A stretch of 54,578 nucleotides of DNA, taken from NCBI RefSeq assembly GCF_014656545.1, contig NZ_BNDS01000030.1, forward strand, positions 1 to 54,578, written 5' to 3'. Below are positions 39,780 through 48,576 of the stretch, piece after piece. The notes beneath the pieces are model-generated. The model was not told where the DNA came from and ran no database searches. It saw nothing but the letters and a program-made list of their open reading frames with translations. Origin of the DNA: Neobacillus kokaensis (lineage in GTDB: Bacteria; Bacillota; Bacilli; Bacillales; Cytobacillaceae). The position numbers were made by a program, and so were the translations under genes. The first letter of the stretch is position 1; each line of letters starts with the position of its first letter.

Positions 39780-42113
39780 ATGCATGAGTTGCAAAACAAG
39801 GACTGGCAAACAGAACAGGAAAGGGTCCATTCGGTTGCGGGCGAAATAGACAAAACCATCAATAAGCTTAAAAAGAATACTGGCAGTGTAAGTTCTGATG
39901 TCCTCGAGCTGAGAAAAACTTTCTGGGAGGATGTAACCGTCAATCTTGATGAACCGGATGATGTTATAGAGACTGCCGCGAGTATAAAACAACAGGCAGA
40001 ATTGCTTTCAGAACGGGAACGAACTCATAAACAATTGGCTCAACAGCTTAACACCTTGGAACGGTTAAAGTACTCTCCATACTTTGGCCGGATTGATTTT
40101 TTTGAGGATGGTGAGAAAACAGTAGATAGTGTGTATCTAGGTATTGCCTCTTTTATGGACCAAAAGGAGGAAAATTTCCTTATTTATGACTGGCGTGCAC
40201 CGATTTCTAGTCTGTATTACGATTATTCTCCGGGACCAGCTCATTACCAGACTCCAGAAGGGATCATCCAGGGAGAAATGCAATTAAAACGCCAGTTCAT
40301 TATTAAGGCGGCAGAAATTAAAGGAATGTTCGATACGGGTGTAACCATCGGTGATGAAATGCTTCAAGAGGTGCTTGGGAATACTGCCAGCACACAAATG
40401 AAAACTATTGTTGCCACAATTCAGCGGGAACAGAATGCCATCATTCGTAATGACAAAAATAAATTTCTAATTGTTCAAGGGGGGGCAGGAAGCGGGAAAA
40501 CATCAGCTGCCCTACAGCGTGTTGCTTTTTTATTATATCGCTATCGGGGTACAATTACCTCAGAAAACATCATGCTTTTTTCACCTAACCCATTATTTAA
40601 TAGTTATGTTGCGACTGTACTGCCCGAGCTTGGTGAAGAGAATATGCAGCAAACCACCTTTCAGGAATTTTTATATCAGCGGATTGGAAGGAATTTTGCC
40701 GTTGAAGATTCTTTTATCCAAATGGAATATTTACTGAATAAAGAACATGATCCGCATTATCAGACGAGAATTAATGGAATTCGCTATAAGGCAAGCCTTG
40801 ATTTTAAAAATATGATTGATCAATATAGTACCAATTTATCAATCCAAGGTCTCATTTTCCGAGACTTAACCTTTAGAGGAGATCCACTTATATCTAGGAG
40901 AGACATTCATCAATATTTTTATTCGTTAGACAGAACTATCAGCATTCCGAACCGTATGCAGCTTGTGAAAGAATGGCTTTTACTGGAGCTAAAAAGGGCA
41001 ATGAAAAGGGAACGAACACGCAGCTGGGTAGAGGAGGAAGTGCAATTTCTTGAGAAGGAAGACTATATGGAAGCCTTTAAAAGACTCCAGCAGAAGCAAA
41101 GGTTTTCGGATGATACATTTGATGATTTTGACCGCGAGCAAAGGCTGCTTGCGGATATGGTGGTCAAACAAAAGTTTAAACCACTATTTTCGATCGTGAA
41201 AAATTTAAGATTTATCGATATGCCAAATATTTATTTACAATTATTTAATGAAAATCAAGAGTATGCCGATGCTCTGCCAGCAGATTGGGACGAAATTTGC
41301 AGGTTAACAAGAAATCGCTTTGACGAAATGGTGATGTCATACGAAGATGCCGCGCCATATGTTTATTTGAAGGATCTGCTTGAAGGACGAAAGGTAAATA
41401 CAGCCATTCGCCATATTTTCATAGATGAAGCCCAAGATTATTCGCCATTTCAGTTTGCCTATATTCGCAGGCTATTTCCTTATAGCAAAATGACGCTGCT
41501 AGGTGATTTTAATCAAGCCATTTTTTCTGGAGTAACAGAGGCTGAAACAGTGTTAAATCAGATTGTGGTTGCAGGAGAAGATGCTGCTGCGTTTAACCTC
41601 ACAAAGACGTACCGCTCAACTAAAGAAATTGTGGAGTTTACTAAAGCGCTAATCCCTGGAGGGGATCAAATTGAACCATTTAACCGTGCTGGTAACAAAC
41701 CAATTGTGACGTTTATAAACAAAAATAGATTAATAAATGGAATTACAGAAAAACTGAAGGATTTGCAGACGGCCGGGCACCAAACAATCGCGATTATCTG
41801 CCGTACGGCAGAGGAGAGTAAACAAGCTTTTACGGCACTGAATAAAGAGGTATCGCTTAATTTGATTGAAAAAGGGACGATTGTCTATGAAAAAGGCATC
41901 AATGTTGTTCCGTCTTATTTAGCAAAAGGAATTGAATTTGATGCTGTTATCTTGTATGATAGCTCTCAATATAACAGGGAAAGTGAACGGAAATTATTTT
42001 ATACTGTATGTACTAGGGCAATGCATGAGCTTCATTTGATGACGACAAATGGAATAAGTCCCCTTATGAAGAAGGTGCCAAAAGAAACATATTTGATTGA
42101 AGATATAGACTAA
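39780..42113 (+). CDS. helD: HelD, UvrD-like ATPase that recycles RNA polymerase
   Basis: A 777-residue superfamily 1 helicase-like protein, almost the length of B. subtilis HelD (774). The N-terminal coiled coil (1 to about 100) is the part that enters the RNA polymerase secondary channel. Walker A is GGAGSGKTS (about residue 235), motif II is IDEAQDYSP, and further motifs are LLGDFNQAIFSG, TYRSTKEI and LAKGIEFDAVI. HelD removes RNA polymerase from DNA using ATP, and related proteins protect against rifamycins. GGGAG precedes the ATG. A strong terminator follows. Confidence 0.92.
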   Translation: MHELQNKDWQTEQERVHSVAGEIDKTINKLKKNTGSVSSDVLELRKTFWEDVTVNLDEPDDVIETAASIKQQAELLSERERTHKQLAQQLNTLERLKYSPYFGRIDFFEDGEKTVDSVYLGIASFMDQKEENFLIYDWRAPISSLYYDYSPGPAHYQTPEGIIQGEMQLKRQFIIKAAEIKGMFDTGVTIGDEMLQEVLGNTASTQMKTIVATIQREQNAIIRNDKNKFLIVQGGAGSGKTSAALQRVAFLLYRYRGTITSENIMLFSPNPLFNSYVATVLPELGEENMQQTTFQEFLYQRIGRNFAVEDSFIQMEYLLNKEHDPHYQTRINGIRYKASLDFKNMIDQYSTNLSIQGLIFRDLTFRGDPLISRRDIHQYFYSLDRTISIPNRMQLVKEWLLLELKRAMKRERTRSWVEEEVQFLEKEDYMEAFKRLQQKQRFSDDTFDDFDREQRLLADMVVKQKFKPLFSIVKNLRFIDMPNIYLQLFNENQEYADALPADWDEICRLTRNRFDEMVMSYEDAAPYVYLKDLLEGRKVNTAIRHIFIDEAQDYSPFQFAYIRRLFPYSKMTLLGDFNQAIFSGVTEAETVLNQIVVAGEDAAAFNLTKTYRSTKEIVEFTKALIPGGDQIEPFNRAGNKPIVTFINKNRLINGITEKLKDLQTAGHQTIAIICRTAEESKQAFTALNKEVSLNLIEKGTIVYEKGINVVPSYLAKGIEFDAVILYDSSQYNRESERKLFYTVCTRAMHELHLMTTNGISPLMKKVPKETYLIEDID

Positions 42114-42115
42114 AG

Positions 42116-42158
42116 TAAAAAGCTGTATGTTGCAATGTAGCAGCATACAGCTTTTTAT
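42116..42158. terminator. Terminator of helD
   Basis: AAAAAGCTGTATG...TGC pairs with GCA...CATACAGCTTTTT, a long stem that can work in both directions. Confidence 0.9.
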
Positions 42159-42174
42159 GTCTTTACCATCCTAT

Positions 42175-42309
42175 TTACTTTTTCCATTGCTTTTCAACTT
42201 GTTCAAAGGCAAGACGCATAATTTCTTCATCAGAGGTGTTTCGGTCGGTAATAACATTTGTCAAATAGCTTTTTCCTTCAAATGTAATCGTTACTTCAAT
42301 TTGCATCAT
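42175..42309 (-). CDS. BA3454-like small stress response protein
   Basis: A 44-residue protein, MMQIEVTITFEGKSYLTNVITD..., with a beta-hairpin-like start and a helical end (DEEIMRLAFEQVEKQW). The pattern V-T-V-F-G-K-Y-T-N-V-I...E-E-I-R-A-Q-V-Q-W fits the small BA3454 family of Bacillus stress proteins. AAGGGTGATT precedes the ATG. Function unknown. Confidence 0.7.
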   Translation of the reverse strand: MMQIEVTITFEGKSYLTNVITDRNTSDEEIMRLAFEQVEKQWKK

Positions 42310-42398
42310 TTTTAATCACCCTTCTTTTTAAATGTAGATTAATATACGAATTCCATTGTCATTTTATGATAAAAAAATTCGTTTTTAAGGAAGAAAAA

Positions 42399-42417
42399 AA
42401 CTTCCAAGTTGGAAGTT
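42399..42417 (-). terminator. Terminator of the 76-residue gene
   Basis: On the minus strand AACTTCC pairs with GGAAGTT, loop 5 bases, followed by seven T residues. Confidence 0.85.
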
Positions 42418-42418
42418 G

Positions 42419-42649
42419 TTAGACTTCTACAGTCATAAATTCCTCGGCAAAGAGCTGAACATCGTTTTTGTTGATGTTGTCCTTTTTCAATAGTGATTCA
42501 GCGATAACTACGAAGGCTTGCGTTGAATCATTTCGTTTTAGGTCTCTAATAGATACATCTCCATTTAGCAATTGAATTGCCTTCTCCTGAATGTCAGGAT
42601 TCTTTGAAGATTTGTAAAGAAGGTAGGCAATACAAGTAATTTTGTCCAT
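42419..42649 (-). CDS. Hypothetical protein, 76 residues
   Basis: A soluble, helical protein (MDKITCIAYLLYKSSKNPDI...) with the central segment IQLLNGDVSIRDLKRNDSTQAFVVIAESLLKKD. AAGGAGTGG precedes the ATG and a terminator follows, so it is a complete single-gene unit. I do not recognise the family and no motif suggests a function. Confidence 0.65.
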   Translation of the reverse strand: MDKITCIAYLLYKSSKNPDIQEKAIQLLNGDVSIRDLKRNDSTQAFVVIAESLLKKDNINKNDVQLFAEEFMTVEV

Positions 42650-42769
42650 ACTACCACTCCTTATTATTCATGAATCACTTTATTATTAATTCGACTGTAA
42701 TCAACCATTCTCCTTCTATTTTCTGAAAATTTTTTAAACTCGAGGTTAAATTGAAGAATTTGAAGAATA

Positions 42770-42798
42770 TTGCTTATTTGTTTGGATTTTTATATAAT
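42770..42798 (+). promoter_or_regulatory. Sigma-A-like promoter of asnS
   Basis: TTGCTT (42770-42775), 17 bases, TATAAT (42793-42798). The transcript would begin near 42805, leaving a leader of about 110 bases. Confidence 0.7.
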
Positions 42799-42805
42799 AT
42801 GGAAG

Positions 42806-42876
42806 GGATAAAAGACAAACGGTAAAAGCAAAATATTACCTTTCGTCCCAATGAGGGATGAGAGGTTTTTTGTTTT
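42806..42876 (+). promoter_or_regulatory. Leader with intrinsic terminator before asnS (attenuator)
   Basis: ACCTTTCGTCCC (42838-42849) pairs with GGGATGAGAGGT (42855-42866), 12 bp with two G-T pairs, followed by TTTTTTGTTTT. It lies between promoter and start codon, so most transcripts would end unless it is overcome. GGTAA (42821-42825) can pair with TTACC (42836-42840), which shares ACC with the terminator stem, a possible competing fold. The conserved T-box sequences are absent. Confidence 0.7.
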
Positions 42877-42916
42877 ACCTGCTGCCTTTATACATAGGAT
42901 TTAGGAGTGAAACAAT

Positions 42917-44308
42917 ATGAAACAAACCTTAATAAAAGATTTATACCGTAATACAGAAAGCTACATTGACCAAAAAGTACAAATATCTGGTTGGATTCGC
43001 ACCATTCGTGATTCCAAAACTTTTGGTTTCATAGAATTAAATGATGGCAGCTTCTTTAAAGGTGTTCAAATTGTTTTTGATAATCAGTTAGAAAATTATA
43101 AGGAAATAGCTAAGCTGCCAATCAGCTCATCGCTAAAGATTGAAGGCGAATTCGTTCATACTCCACAGGCAAAACAGCCGTTTGAGATTAAAGCAACGAT
43201 TATTGAAATTGAAGGAACCTCCAATGTTGATTATCCATTACAGAAGAAAAGACATACATTTGAATATTTAAGAACGATTGCTCACTTACGGCCAAGAACC
43301 AATACATTTAATGCCGTTTTCCGATTACGTTCGGTAGCAGCTTATGCCATTCATAAGTTTTTCCAAGAGAAAGGATTTGTCTATGTTCAATCCCCAATTA
43401 TTACTGGGAGTGATACTGAGGGAGCAGGCGAAATGTTCCGGGTTACTACCTTAGATTTGGACAATCTGCCAAAAAATGAAGAAGGAAAGCTTGATACATC
43501 CAGCGACTTCTTTGGTAGAGAAACAAATTTAACGGTGAGCGGACAGCTATCTGCTGAAGCGTTTGCCTTAGCATTCCGAAATGTATATACATTTGGTCCG
43601 ACCTTTAGAGCTGAAAACTCCAATACAGCTAGACATGCAGCGGAATTCTGGATGATGGAGCCGGAAATGGCGTTTGCCGAGCTGCCTGACATTATGGACA
43701 ATACTGAGGAAATGGTGAAATTTGTTATCAATTATGTATTAGAAAATGCCCCTGAAGAAATGAATTTCTTTAACAGCTTCGTAGAAAAAGGATTATTGGA
43801 TCGTCTAGAAAACGCCCGTACTGCAGATTTTGGACGCGTGACCTATACTGAAGCAATAGAGCTGTTAAAAGAGTCAGGTGAAAATTTTGCTTATCCAGTT
43901 GAGTGGGGATTAGATCTGCAGACAGAGCATGAGCGTTATTTATGTGAGAAAGTGTTTAAGAAACCAGTCTTTGTTACGGACTATCCAAAAGAAATTAAAG
44001 CCTTTTATATGCGATTAAACGAAGATGACAAAACGGTTGCTGCAATGGATTTACTTGTACCTGGAATCGGAGAATTAGTTGGCGGCAGCCAGCGTGAAGA
44101 GCGTGAAGATGTCCTTGCTGCAAAAATTGATGAGCTTGGTATGAATCAAGAGGATTATTGGTGGTACCTGGAATTAAGGAAATACGGCGGCACCAAGCAT
44201 GCAGGCTATGGTCTTGGCTTCGAACGTTTAATCATGTATTTAACCGGAATGACCAATATTAGAGACGTTATTCCGTTCCCAAGAACACCAGGAAATGCAG
44301 AGTTTTAA
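42917..44308 (+). CDS. asnS: Asparaginyl-tRNA synthetase
   Basis: A 463-residue class IIb synthetase that charges tRNA-Asn. The N-terminal OB-fold anticodon-binding domain (about 15-110) is followed by the class II core: motif 2 in FGPTFRAENSNTARHAAEFWMMEPEM and motif 3 in GYGLGFERLIMYLTGMTNIRDVIPFPRTPG. It is the longer form; B. subtilis AsnS has 430 residues, and B. cereus relatives carry an additional 463-residue type. A second asnS elsewhere in the genome is therefore possible. The leader contains a terminator rather than a T-box. Confidence 0.95.
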   Translation: MKQTLIKDLYRNTESYIDQKVQISGWIRTIRDSKTFGFIELNDGSFFKGVQIVFDNQLENYKEIAKLPISSSLKIEGEFVHTPQAKQPFEIKATIIEIEGTSNVDYPLQKKRHTFEYLRTIAHLRPRTNTFNAVFRLRSVAAYAIHKFFQEKGFVYVQSPIITGSDTEGAGEMFRVTTLDLDNLPKNEEGKLDTSSDFFGRETNLTVSGQLSAEAFALAFRNVYTFGPTFRAENSNTARHAAEFWMMEPEMAFAELPDIMDNTEEMVKFVINYVLENAPEEMNFFNSFVEKGLLDRLENARTADFGRVTYTEAIELLKESGENFAYPVEWGLDLQTEHERYLCEKVFKKPVFVTDYPKEIKAFYMRLNEDDKTVAAMDLLVPGIGELVGGSQREEREDVLAAKIDELGMNQEDYWWYLELRKYGGTKHAGYGLGFERLIMYLTGMTNIRDVIPFPRTPGNAEF

Positions 44309-44319
44309 TCATCTGAAAA

Positions 44320-44349
44320 ACAGACTCAGAAAATGGGTCTGTTTTTTTG
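44320..44349 (+). terminator. Terminator of asnS
   Basis: ACAGAC pairs with GTCTGT (44320-44325, 44337-44342), then seven T residues. Confidence 0.88.
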
Positions 44350-44500
44350 TGTTGTTATTATTTTTGTTTATTAATACATATTTAAAGCTAGAGTTAACAA
44401 TATTAATTTTATTGTTTAATTTTATAAATAATTTAAATTTATTGTTTAATTATTATTGGGGATGTTGTATGATATGGTTAATACAGGAAAGGAGAAGAAT

Positions 44501-44875
44501 ATGGCATATCCTTTACTAACACATTGTCCAGTTTGCAGCCAACAATTGAAAATTACGAGGCTGCAATGCCGACATTGTCAGACAATAATAGAAAATGAAT
44601 TTGAAGTTTCAAAGCTGGCGGCGCTAGGTAAGGAACAGCTCCGTTTTATTGAAGTCTTCCTTAAATGCCGCGGGAATATAAAGGAAGTAGAAAAAGAGTT
44701 AGGCATTTCCTATCCGACTGTCAGAGGGAAATTGGATGAAATCATAACAGCTTTAGGGTATTCGACACAAAAGAAACCAGAAATTGATAAGAAAAAAATT
44801 GTTACAATGCTGGAAAAGGGAGAAATCTCAGCGGAAGAAGCGATTGAATTGCTGAAAGAGGGGGAAGCGGAATGA
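44501..44875 (+). CDS. DUF2089 zinc-ribbon and HTH protein
   Basis: A 124-residue protein. An N-terminal zinc ribbon (CPVCSQQLKITRLQCRHCQ) is followed by an HTH-like helical part (GNIKEVEKELGISYPTVRGKLDEIITALGY) and a short amphipathic tail (MLEKGEISAEEAIELLKEG) like that of YvlB-type SHOCT-like domains. It is likely a transcription regulator of its own operon. Start ATG 44501 follows AAGGAGAAG. The next gene overlaps by four bases (ATGA). Confidence 0.85.
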   Translation: MAYPLLTHCPVCSQQLKITRLQCRHCQTIIENEFEVSKLAALGKEQLRFIEVFLKCRGNIKEVEKELGISYPTVRGKLDEIITALGYSTQKKPEIDKKKIVTMLEKGEISAEEAIELLKEGEAE

Positions 44876-45264
44876 AGGATGAAATTTCTAGAATTTTAAC
44901 GATGGTAGAGGAAGGAAAAATTGACAAGGAAAAGGCGAGTGAATTGATTAATATTCTCCAGGGGAAGGAGCAATCAGAACCGGTTTCCTTAATAAAAGAA
45001 AGAACCCCTTATGGCAATAAAATGTTGAAGATCCGAGTAACATCCGTTGAAGGCGATAATGTAAATGTAAATTTACCGATTAATCTTGTGAAGGCAGTTT
45101 TAAAGGTAGGGACAAATATAGCGGAAAAAATACCGGAGGCTTCTAAATATGTGAAGGATATCAATATTGATCTGTTAATCGAAGCGATTGAAAATGAATT
45201 AGATGGACAGATTGTTGATATCAACTCAGCAAATGGCGATAAAGTATTTGTGGTGATTGAATAG
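44872..45264 (+). CDS. SHOCT-like/YvlB N-terminal domain protein
   Basis: A 130-residue protein. It opens with the same short helical module as the tail of the preceding protein (EISRILTMVEEGKIDKEKASELINIL), the SHOCT-like domain of YvlB. A soluble part follows (MLKIRVTSVEGDNVNVNLPINLVKAVLKVG...ELDGQIVDINSANGDKVFVVIE), which resembles the putative adhesin-type strands found with DUF2089 neighbours. ATG overlaps the upstream stop, so the genes are translationally coupled. It may act with the DUF2089 regulator in envelope stress; this is inference from related yvl loci. Confidence 0.78.
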   Translation: MKDEISRILTMVEEGKIDKEKASELINILQGKEQSEPVSLIKERTPYGNKMLKIRVTSVEGDNVNVNLPINLVKAVLKVGTNIAEKIPEASKYVKDINIDLLIEAIENELDGQIVDINSANGDKVFVVIE

Positions 45265-45266
45265 TA

Positions 45267-45536
45267 ATGTTAAAGGTCAGGGTGAAAGTAAATGATAGAA
45301 AATTCTCCATTCCTGTGCCGTATGCGGTTTTGAATTTGGCAAGTTTGATTATTACCTCAAAGCGAGTTAACCGTTTTATTAATAAGGCGATTGAAAAAGA
45401 CGACAGTAAATTTATCTTCCCGGATATTGACAGAAAAGATTTGAAACCTTTCCTCCATGAACTCTCCAGGTATAAAGGGCTCGTCCTTGTAGAAACAAGG
45501 TTAAAGGATGGAACTGAAGTAGAGGTAAAACTATAA
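45267..45536 (+). CDS. Hypothetical third protein of the DUF2089 operon
   Basis: An 89-residue protein (MLKVRVKVNDRKFSIPVPYA...) with strand-rich ends and a basic helical centre (ITSKRVNRFINKAIEKDD). Its first strand, LKVRVKV, and last, VEVKL, resemble the strands of the preceding protein. It starts two bases after the upstream stop, so it belongs to the same operon. A strong terminator follows. I do not recognise the family. Confidence 0.68.
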   Translation: MLKVRVKVNDRKFSIPVPYAVLNLASLIITSKRVNRFINKAIEKDDSKFIFPDIDRKDLKPFLHELSRYKGLVLVETRLKDGTEVEVKL

Positions 45537-45567
45537 AAACAACACGCACCAGATGCGTGTTGTTTTT
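45535..45567. terminator. Bidirectional terminator between DUF2089 operon and lysP
   Basis: A perfect 14-bp stem, AAAAACAACACGCA with TGCGTGTTGTTTTT, loop 5 bases. Confidence 0.95.
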
Positions 45568-45573
45568 ATAAAA

Positions 45574-47055
45574 TTAAACTTCTAAATCACATTTATTTAG
45601 TGGAATTAGCTTCGTTTTCCTTGTTAATTTATGCCCAATCCAAAGGATTAGAAACAATGGTAAGCCAATATAAGAAACCATTACACCATTCCAATCAATA
45701 TGATCGCCCAAAAATGCTGAATAATTTTGCCCTAATACTACGAAAGCACAAACTGCAAAGGCGAAGATCGGACCGAATGGGAATAACTTCGATTTATACG
45801 GTAATAAGCTAAAATCCTTTCCTTGCGCAATAAATGCCCTGCGGAAACGATAGTGACAAACCGCGATGCCAAGCCAAGCAATAAACCCAGACATTCCGGA
45901 GGCATTCAACAGCCAAACGTAAACCGTACCATCACCGAAGAATGAAGCTAGAAAAGCGACAGTACCGACTAAAGTAGTAGCAATTAATGCGTTTACCGGA
46001 ACTCCTCTTTTATTTAGTTTACCAAGGAATTTTGGCGCTTTACCTTCACGTGCTAAATCCCAAAGCATCCGGGTTGAGGCGTACATTCCAGAATTCCCTG
46101 CAGATAATACAGCTGTTAGGATAACGGCATTCATAACAGAAGCAGCAAAGGCAATTCCTGCTTTTTGGAAAACAAGTGTGAACGGACTGACGGATACGTC
46201 TCCATTCGCTAAGCTTTCATTTGTATAAGGAATTAATAGACCAATGACTAAAATGGCTAACACATAGAATAAAAGAATCCGCCAAAATACAGATCTTACT
46301 GCACGTGGAATTGATTTACCAGGATTATCTGTTTCACCGGCAGCCACACCTAATAGTTCTGTTCCTTGGAAAGAGAAACCTGCAGCCATGAAAATACCGA
46401 GCATAGCCATAAAGCCACCATGGAATGGAGCATCACCAACAGTGAAGTTTTTAAAGCCAACAGCCTGGCCCCCCATGATTCCAAATACCATCAACGTTCC
46501 TGTAATAATAAAAATGATAACCGTAACAACTTTAATTAAAGAGAACCAATATTCCGCTTCACCAAAGCCTTTAACAGAGAGATAATTTAATAGGAACATT
46601 ATTACTAAAAAGATTCCGCTCCAAAGAAAGGATGGTGTATGAGGGAACCAAAACTTCATGATCATTGTTACCGCAGAAAGTTCGGCAGCAATGGTGATTG
46701 CCCAGTTATACCAATAATTCCAGCCAAGGGCAAAGCCAAGGGATGGATCGACAAACTTTGTCGCATACGTACTGAAGCTGCCCGCTACCGGCATATAGGC
46801 CGCCATTTCGGCTAAGCTTTGCATTAAAAAGTAAACCATAATCCCAATTACTATATAGGAAAGCAGCGCACCACCGGGACCAGCCTCATGAATGGCTCCG
46901 CCGCTGGCAAGAAATAATCCGGTACCAATCGTTCCGCCAAGGGATATCATCGTCAGGTGGCGTGATTTTAAACTTCGTTTTAGCTCAGTTGTTTCTGTTT
47001 TTGATGTCCCAGTCTCTGAATAGACATCCTTTTTAAGTGCATTTGGAGATGGCAT
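45574..47055 (-). CDS. lysP: Lysine-specific permease LysP
   Basis: A 493-residue APC-family amino acid permease with 12 helices, very close to E. coli LysP along its length: RSLKSRHLTMISLGGTIGTGLFLASG, FSFQGTELLGVAAGE, SPFTLVFQKAGI, MNAVILTAVLSAGNSGMYASTRMLW and NASGMSGFIAWLGIA. It imports lysine with protons. I use ATG 47055 with AAAGGAGT before it; a longer frame would run into the riboswitch terminator. A lysine riboswitch upstream confirms the substrate. Confidence 0.93.
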   Translation of the reverse strand: MPSPNALKKDVYSETGTSKTETTELKRSLKSRHLTMISLGGTIGTGLFLASGGAIHEAGPGGALLSYIVIGIMVYFLMQSLAEMAAYMPVAGSFSTYATKFVDPSLGFALGWNYWYNWAITIAAELSAVTMIMKFWFPHTPSFLWSGIFLVIMFLLNYLSVKGFGEAEYWFSLIKVVTVIIFIITGTLMVFGIMGGQAVGFKNFTVGDAPFHGGFMAMLGIFMAAGFSFQGTELLGVAAGETDNPGKSIPRAVRSVFWRILLFYVLAILVIGLLIPYTNESLANGDVSVSPFTLVFQKAGIAFAASVMNAVILTAVLSAGNSGMYASTRMLWDLAREGKAPKFLGKLNKRGVPVNALIATTLVGTVAFLASFFGDGTVYVWLLNASGMSGFIAWLGIAVCHYRFRRAFIAQGKDFSLLPYKSKLFPFGPIFAFAVCAFVVLGQNYSAFLGDHIDWNGVMVSYIGLPLFLILWIGHKLTRKTKLIPLNKCDLEV

Positions 47056-47101
47056 AACTATGACTCCTTTTAATTTTGTTAGGAAGGAGTTTGGAATAAA
47101 A

Positions 47102-47340
47102 AATGCCACCGAAGCAGATTCTGGTGACATTGTTGATATCCCGCATCAGACCTTCCGAAAGATAGCTCAACACGATGGTGGTAAGTCCAAACGTGACAGT
47201 TCTGTTCCTATTCGGAGACAGCCCCAGCATACTCTACAAGAGATAAAGTACACTTCGGCAGCTTTTCCTTTCAAATGAAGTCAAGCGATGTCTCTGCATC
47301 TCGTCCATTTTACTGATAAAAACTGCGACCTCTACCCCAT
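47102..47340 (-). ncRNA. Lysine riboswitch (L-box) controlling lysP
   Basis: On the minus strand the aptamer runs from about 47336 to 47193 and shows the L-box core in order: AGAGGTCGCAGTTTTTATCAG, GGACGAGATGCAG, TGAAAGGAAAAGCTGCCGAAG, CTGGGGCTGTC and AACTGTCAC. Downstream AATGTCACC (47131-47123) pairs with GGTGGCATT (47110-47102) and six T residues follow, the expression-platform terminator. With lysine bound, transcription should stop before lysP. Any reading frames called across this region are accidental. Confidence 0.93.
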
Positions 47341-47378
47341 CGGTTTGATGAGGATTTTTATGAAATTAATATATTTAT

Positions 47379-47407
47379 ATAATAAAAATCAATATAAAAA
47401 ATGTCAA
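47379..47407 (-). promoter_or_regulatory. Sigma-A promoter of the lysP riboswitch transcript
   Basis: On the minus strand TTGACA (47407-47402), 17 bases, TATTAT (47384-47379). Start near 47372, about 35 bases before the aptamer. Confidence 0.8.
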
Positions 47408-47460
47408 TGGTAAAATTTTTAGTGTATTCCTTTCAGTGAACATGTCTGAAAAGAAAAATG

Positions 47461-47490
47461 TTAACAAAAAATTCAGAAACCTGATATACT
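47461..47490 (+). promoter_or_regulatory. Sigma-A-like promoter of the EmrE-type gene
   Basis: TTAACA (47461-47466), 18 bases, TATACT (47485-47490), about 65 bases before the start codon. Confidence 0.55.
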
Positions 47491-47554
47491 AGAGTGGTTA
47501 ATTTAAATACGCTACAATCTGGAAAAATTTTTGACAAATAGGGGAAGAAAAATA

Positions 47555-48523
47555 ATGAAGCCAATCATAATAGGAATATTTGCTTCTTTCTTTTTTGCTT
47601 TTACATTTATTTTAAATAGATCGATGGACCTTAATGGCGGCAGTTGGATCTGGAGTGCATCCCTAAGATATTTCTTTATGGTTCCATTTCTTTTTATCAT
47701 TGTAATTGCAAGAAAAAACCTAAAACCACTTTTCTCTGAAATGAAAAAAAAGCCTGGGACATGGCTGCTATGGAGTTTTGTAGGATTTGGGTTATTTTAT
47801 GCACCGCTTTGTTTCTCGGCAGCGTATGCCCCCGGCTGGCTAATCGCTGCTACATGGCAAATTACCATTATCTCCGGGTCTCTACTTGCACCACTATTCT
47901 ATGAGACGGTGCTGACAGAACATGGGCCAAAACATATAAAGGGGAAAATTCCGCTCAAAGGGCTGGCCATGTCGCTGATTATTTTGCTCGGAATCATACT
48001 GATGCAGCTGCAGCAGGCGTCAGAATTGACGGTTATTGCCGTTACGCTGGGGATTTTGCCGGTTGTAGCAGCCTCATTTGCTTACCCGCTTGGAAACCGA
48101 AAAATGATGGATGTATGCGGCGGGCGATTGGATGTATTTCAGCGTGTATTAGGGATGACAATTGCAAGTTTGCCGTTTTGGATCATCCTTTCCATTTACG
48201 GTTACTTTACAGTTGGCTTGCCAAGTATGGGACAGACAATTCAATCCAGTCTGGTGGCCATTTCCTCAGGCGTTATTGCAACAATTTTATTTTTCCAAGC
48301 AACTGACCTTGTCAGAGGAAATATGCAAAAATTAGCAGTGGTTGAAGCTACACAATCAATGGAAGTGTTATTTGCATTATTGGGTGAAGTATGGCTGTTG
48401 AATTCTGCTTTTCCCACTCCGTTATCGTGGATGGGAGTTGTATTAGTAATGGCCGGAATGGTGCTGCATAGTTATATTTCGAATAAAAAAGAAGCACCAG
48501 TTGGCAGAAAAGCAAGTGCTTAA
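47555..48523 (+). CDS. Multidrug resistance efflux transporter, EmrE/DMT type
   Basis: A 322-residue, ten-helix protein of the DMT superfamily (multidrug efflux EmrE-like group, PF13536 type): FFFAFTFILNRSMDLNGGSWIWSASLRYFFMVP at the start, PGWLIAATWQITIISGSLLAP in the first half, ATDLVRGNMQKLAVVEATQSMEVLFALLGEVWLL in the second. Members are named for drug efflux, but substrates are mostly untested. Start ATG 47555 follows AGGGGAAG; the upstream TTG has no site. A perfect 15-bp terminator follows. Confidence 0.82.
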   Translation: MKPIIIGIFASFFFAFTFILNRSMDLNGGSWIWSASLRYFFMVPFLFIIVIARKNLKPLFSEMKKKPGTWLLWSFVGFGLFYAPLCFSAAYAPGWLIAATWQITIISGSLLAPLFYETVLTEHGPKHIKGKIPLKGLAMSLIILLGIILMQLQQASELTVIAVTLGILPVVAASFAYPLGNRKMMDVCGGRLDVFQRVLGMTIASLPFWIILSIYGYFTVGLPSMGQTIQSSLVAISSGVIATILFFQATDLVRGNMQKLAVVEATQSMEVLFALLGEVWLLNSAFPTPLSWMGVVLVMAGMVLHSYISNKKEAPVGRKASA

Positions 48524-48533
48524 TAATCCATTA

Positions 48534-48571
48534 AATAATCCTTATCAAATTCGTTGATAAGGATTATTTTT
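48534..48571. terminator. Bidirectional terminator after the EmrE-type gene
   Basis: AATAATCCTTATCAA pairs perfectly with TTGATAAGGATTATT, loop 5 bases, then TTT. Confidence 0.93.
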
Positions 48572-48576
48572 GGTTG

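Noticed and set aside
42806..42916. T-box before asnS
   Set aside because: The leader is too short and lacks the T-box sequence and specifier stem; only a terminator hairpin is seen.
47033..47278. Short frames on both strands upstream of lysP
   Set aside because: They cover the lysine riboswitch and its terminator, whose RNA features explain the sequence.
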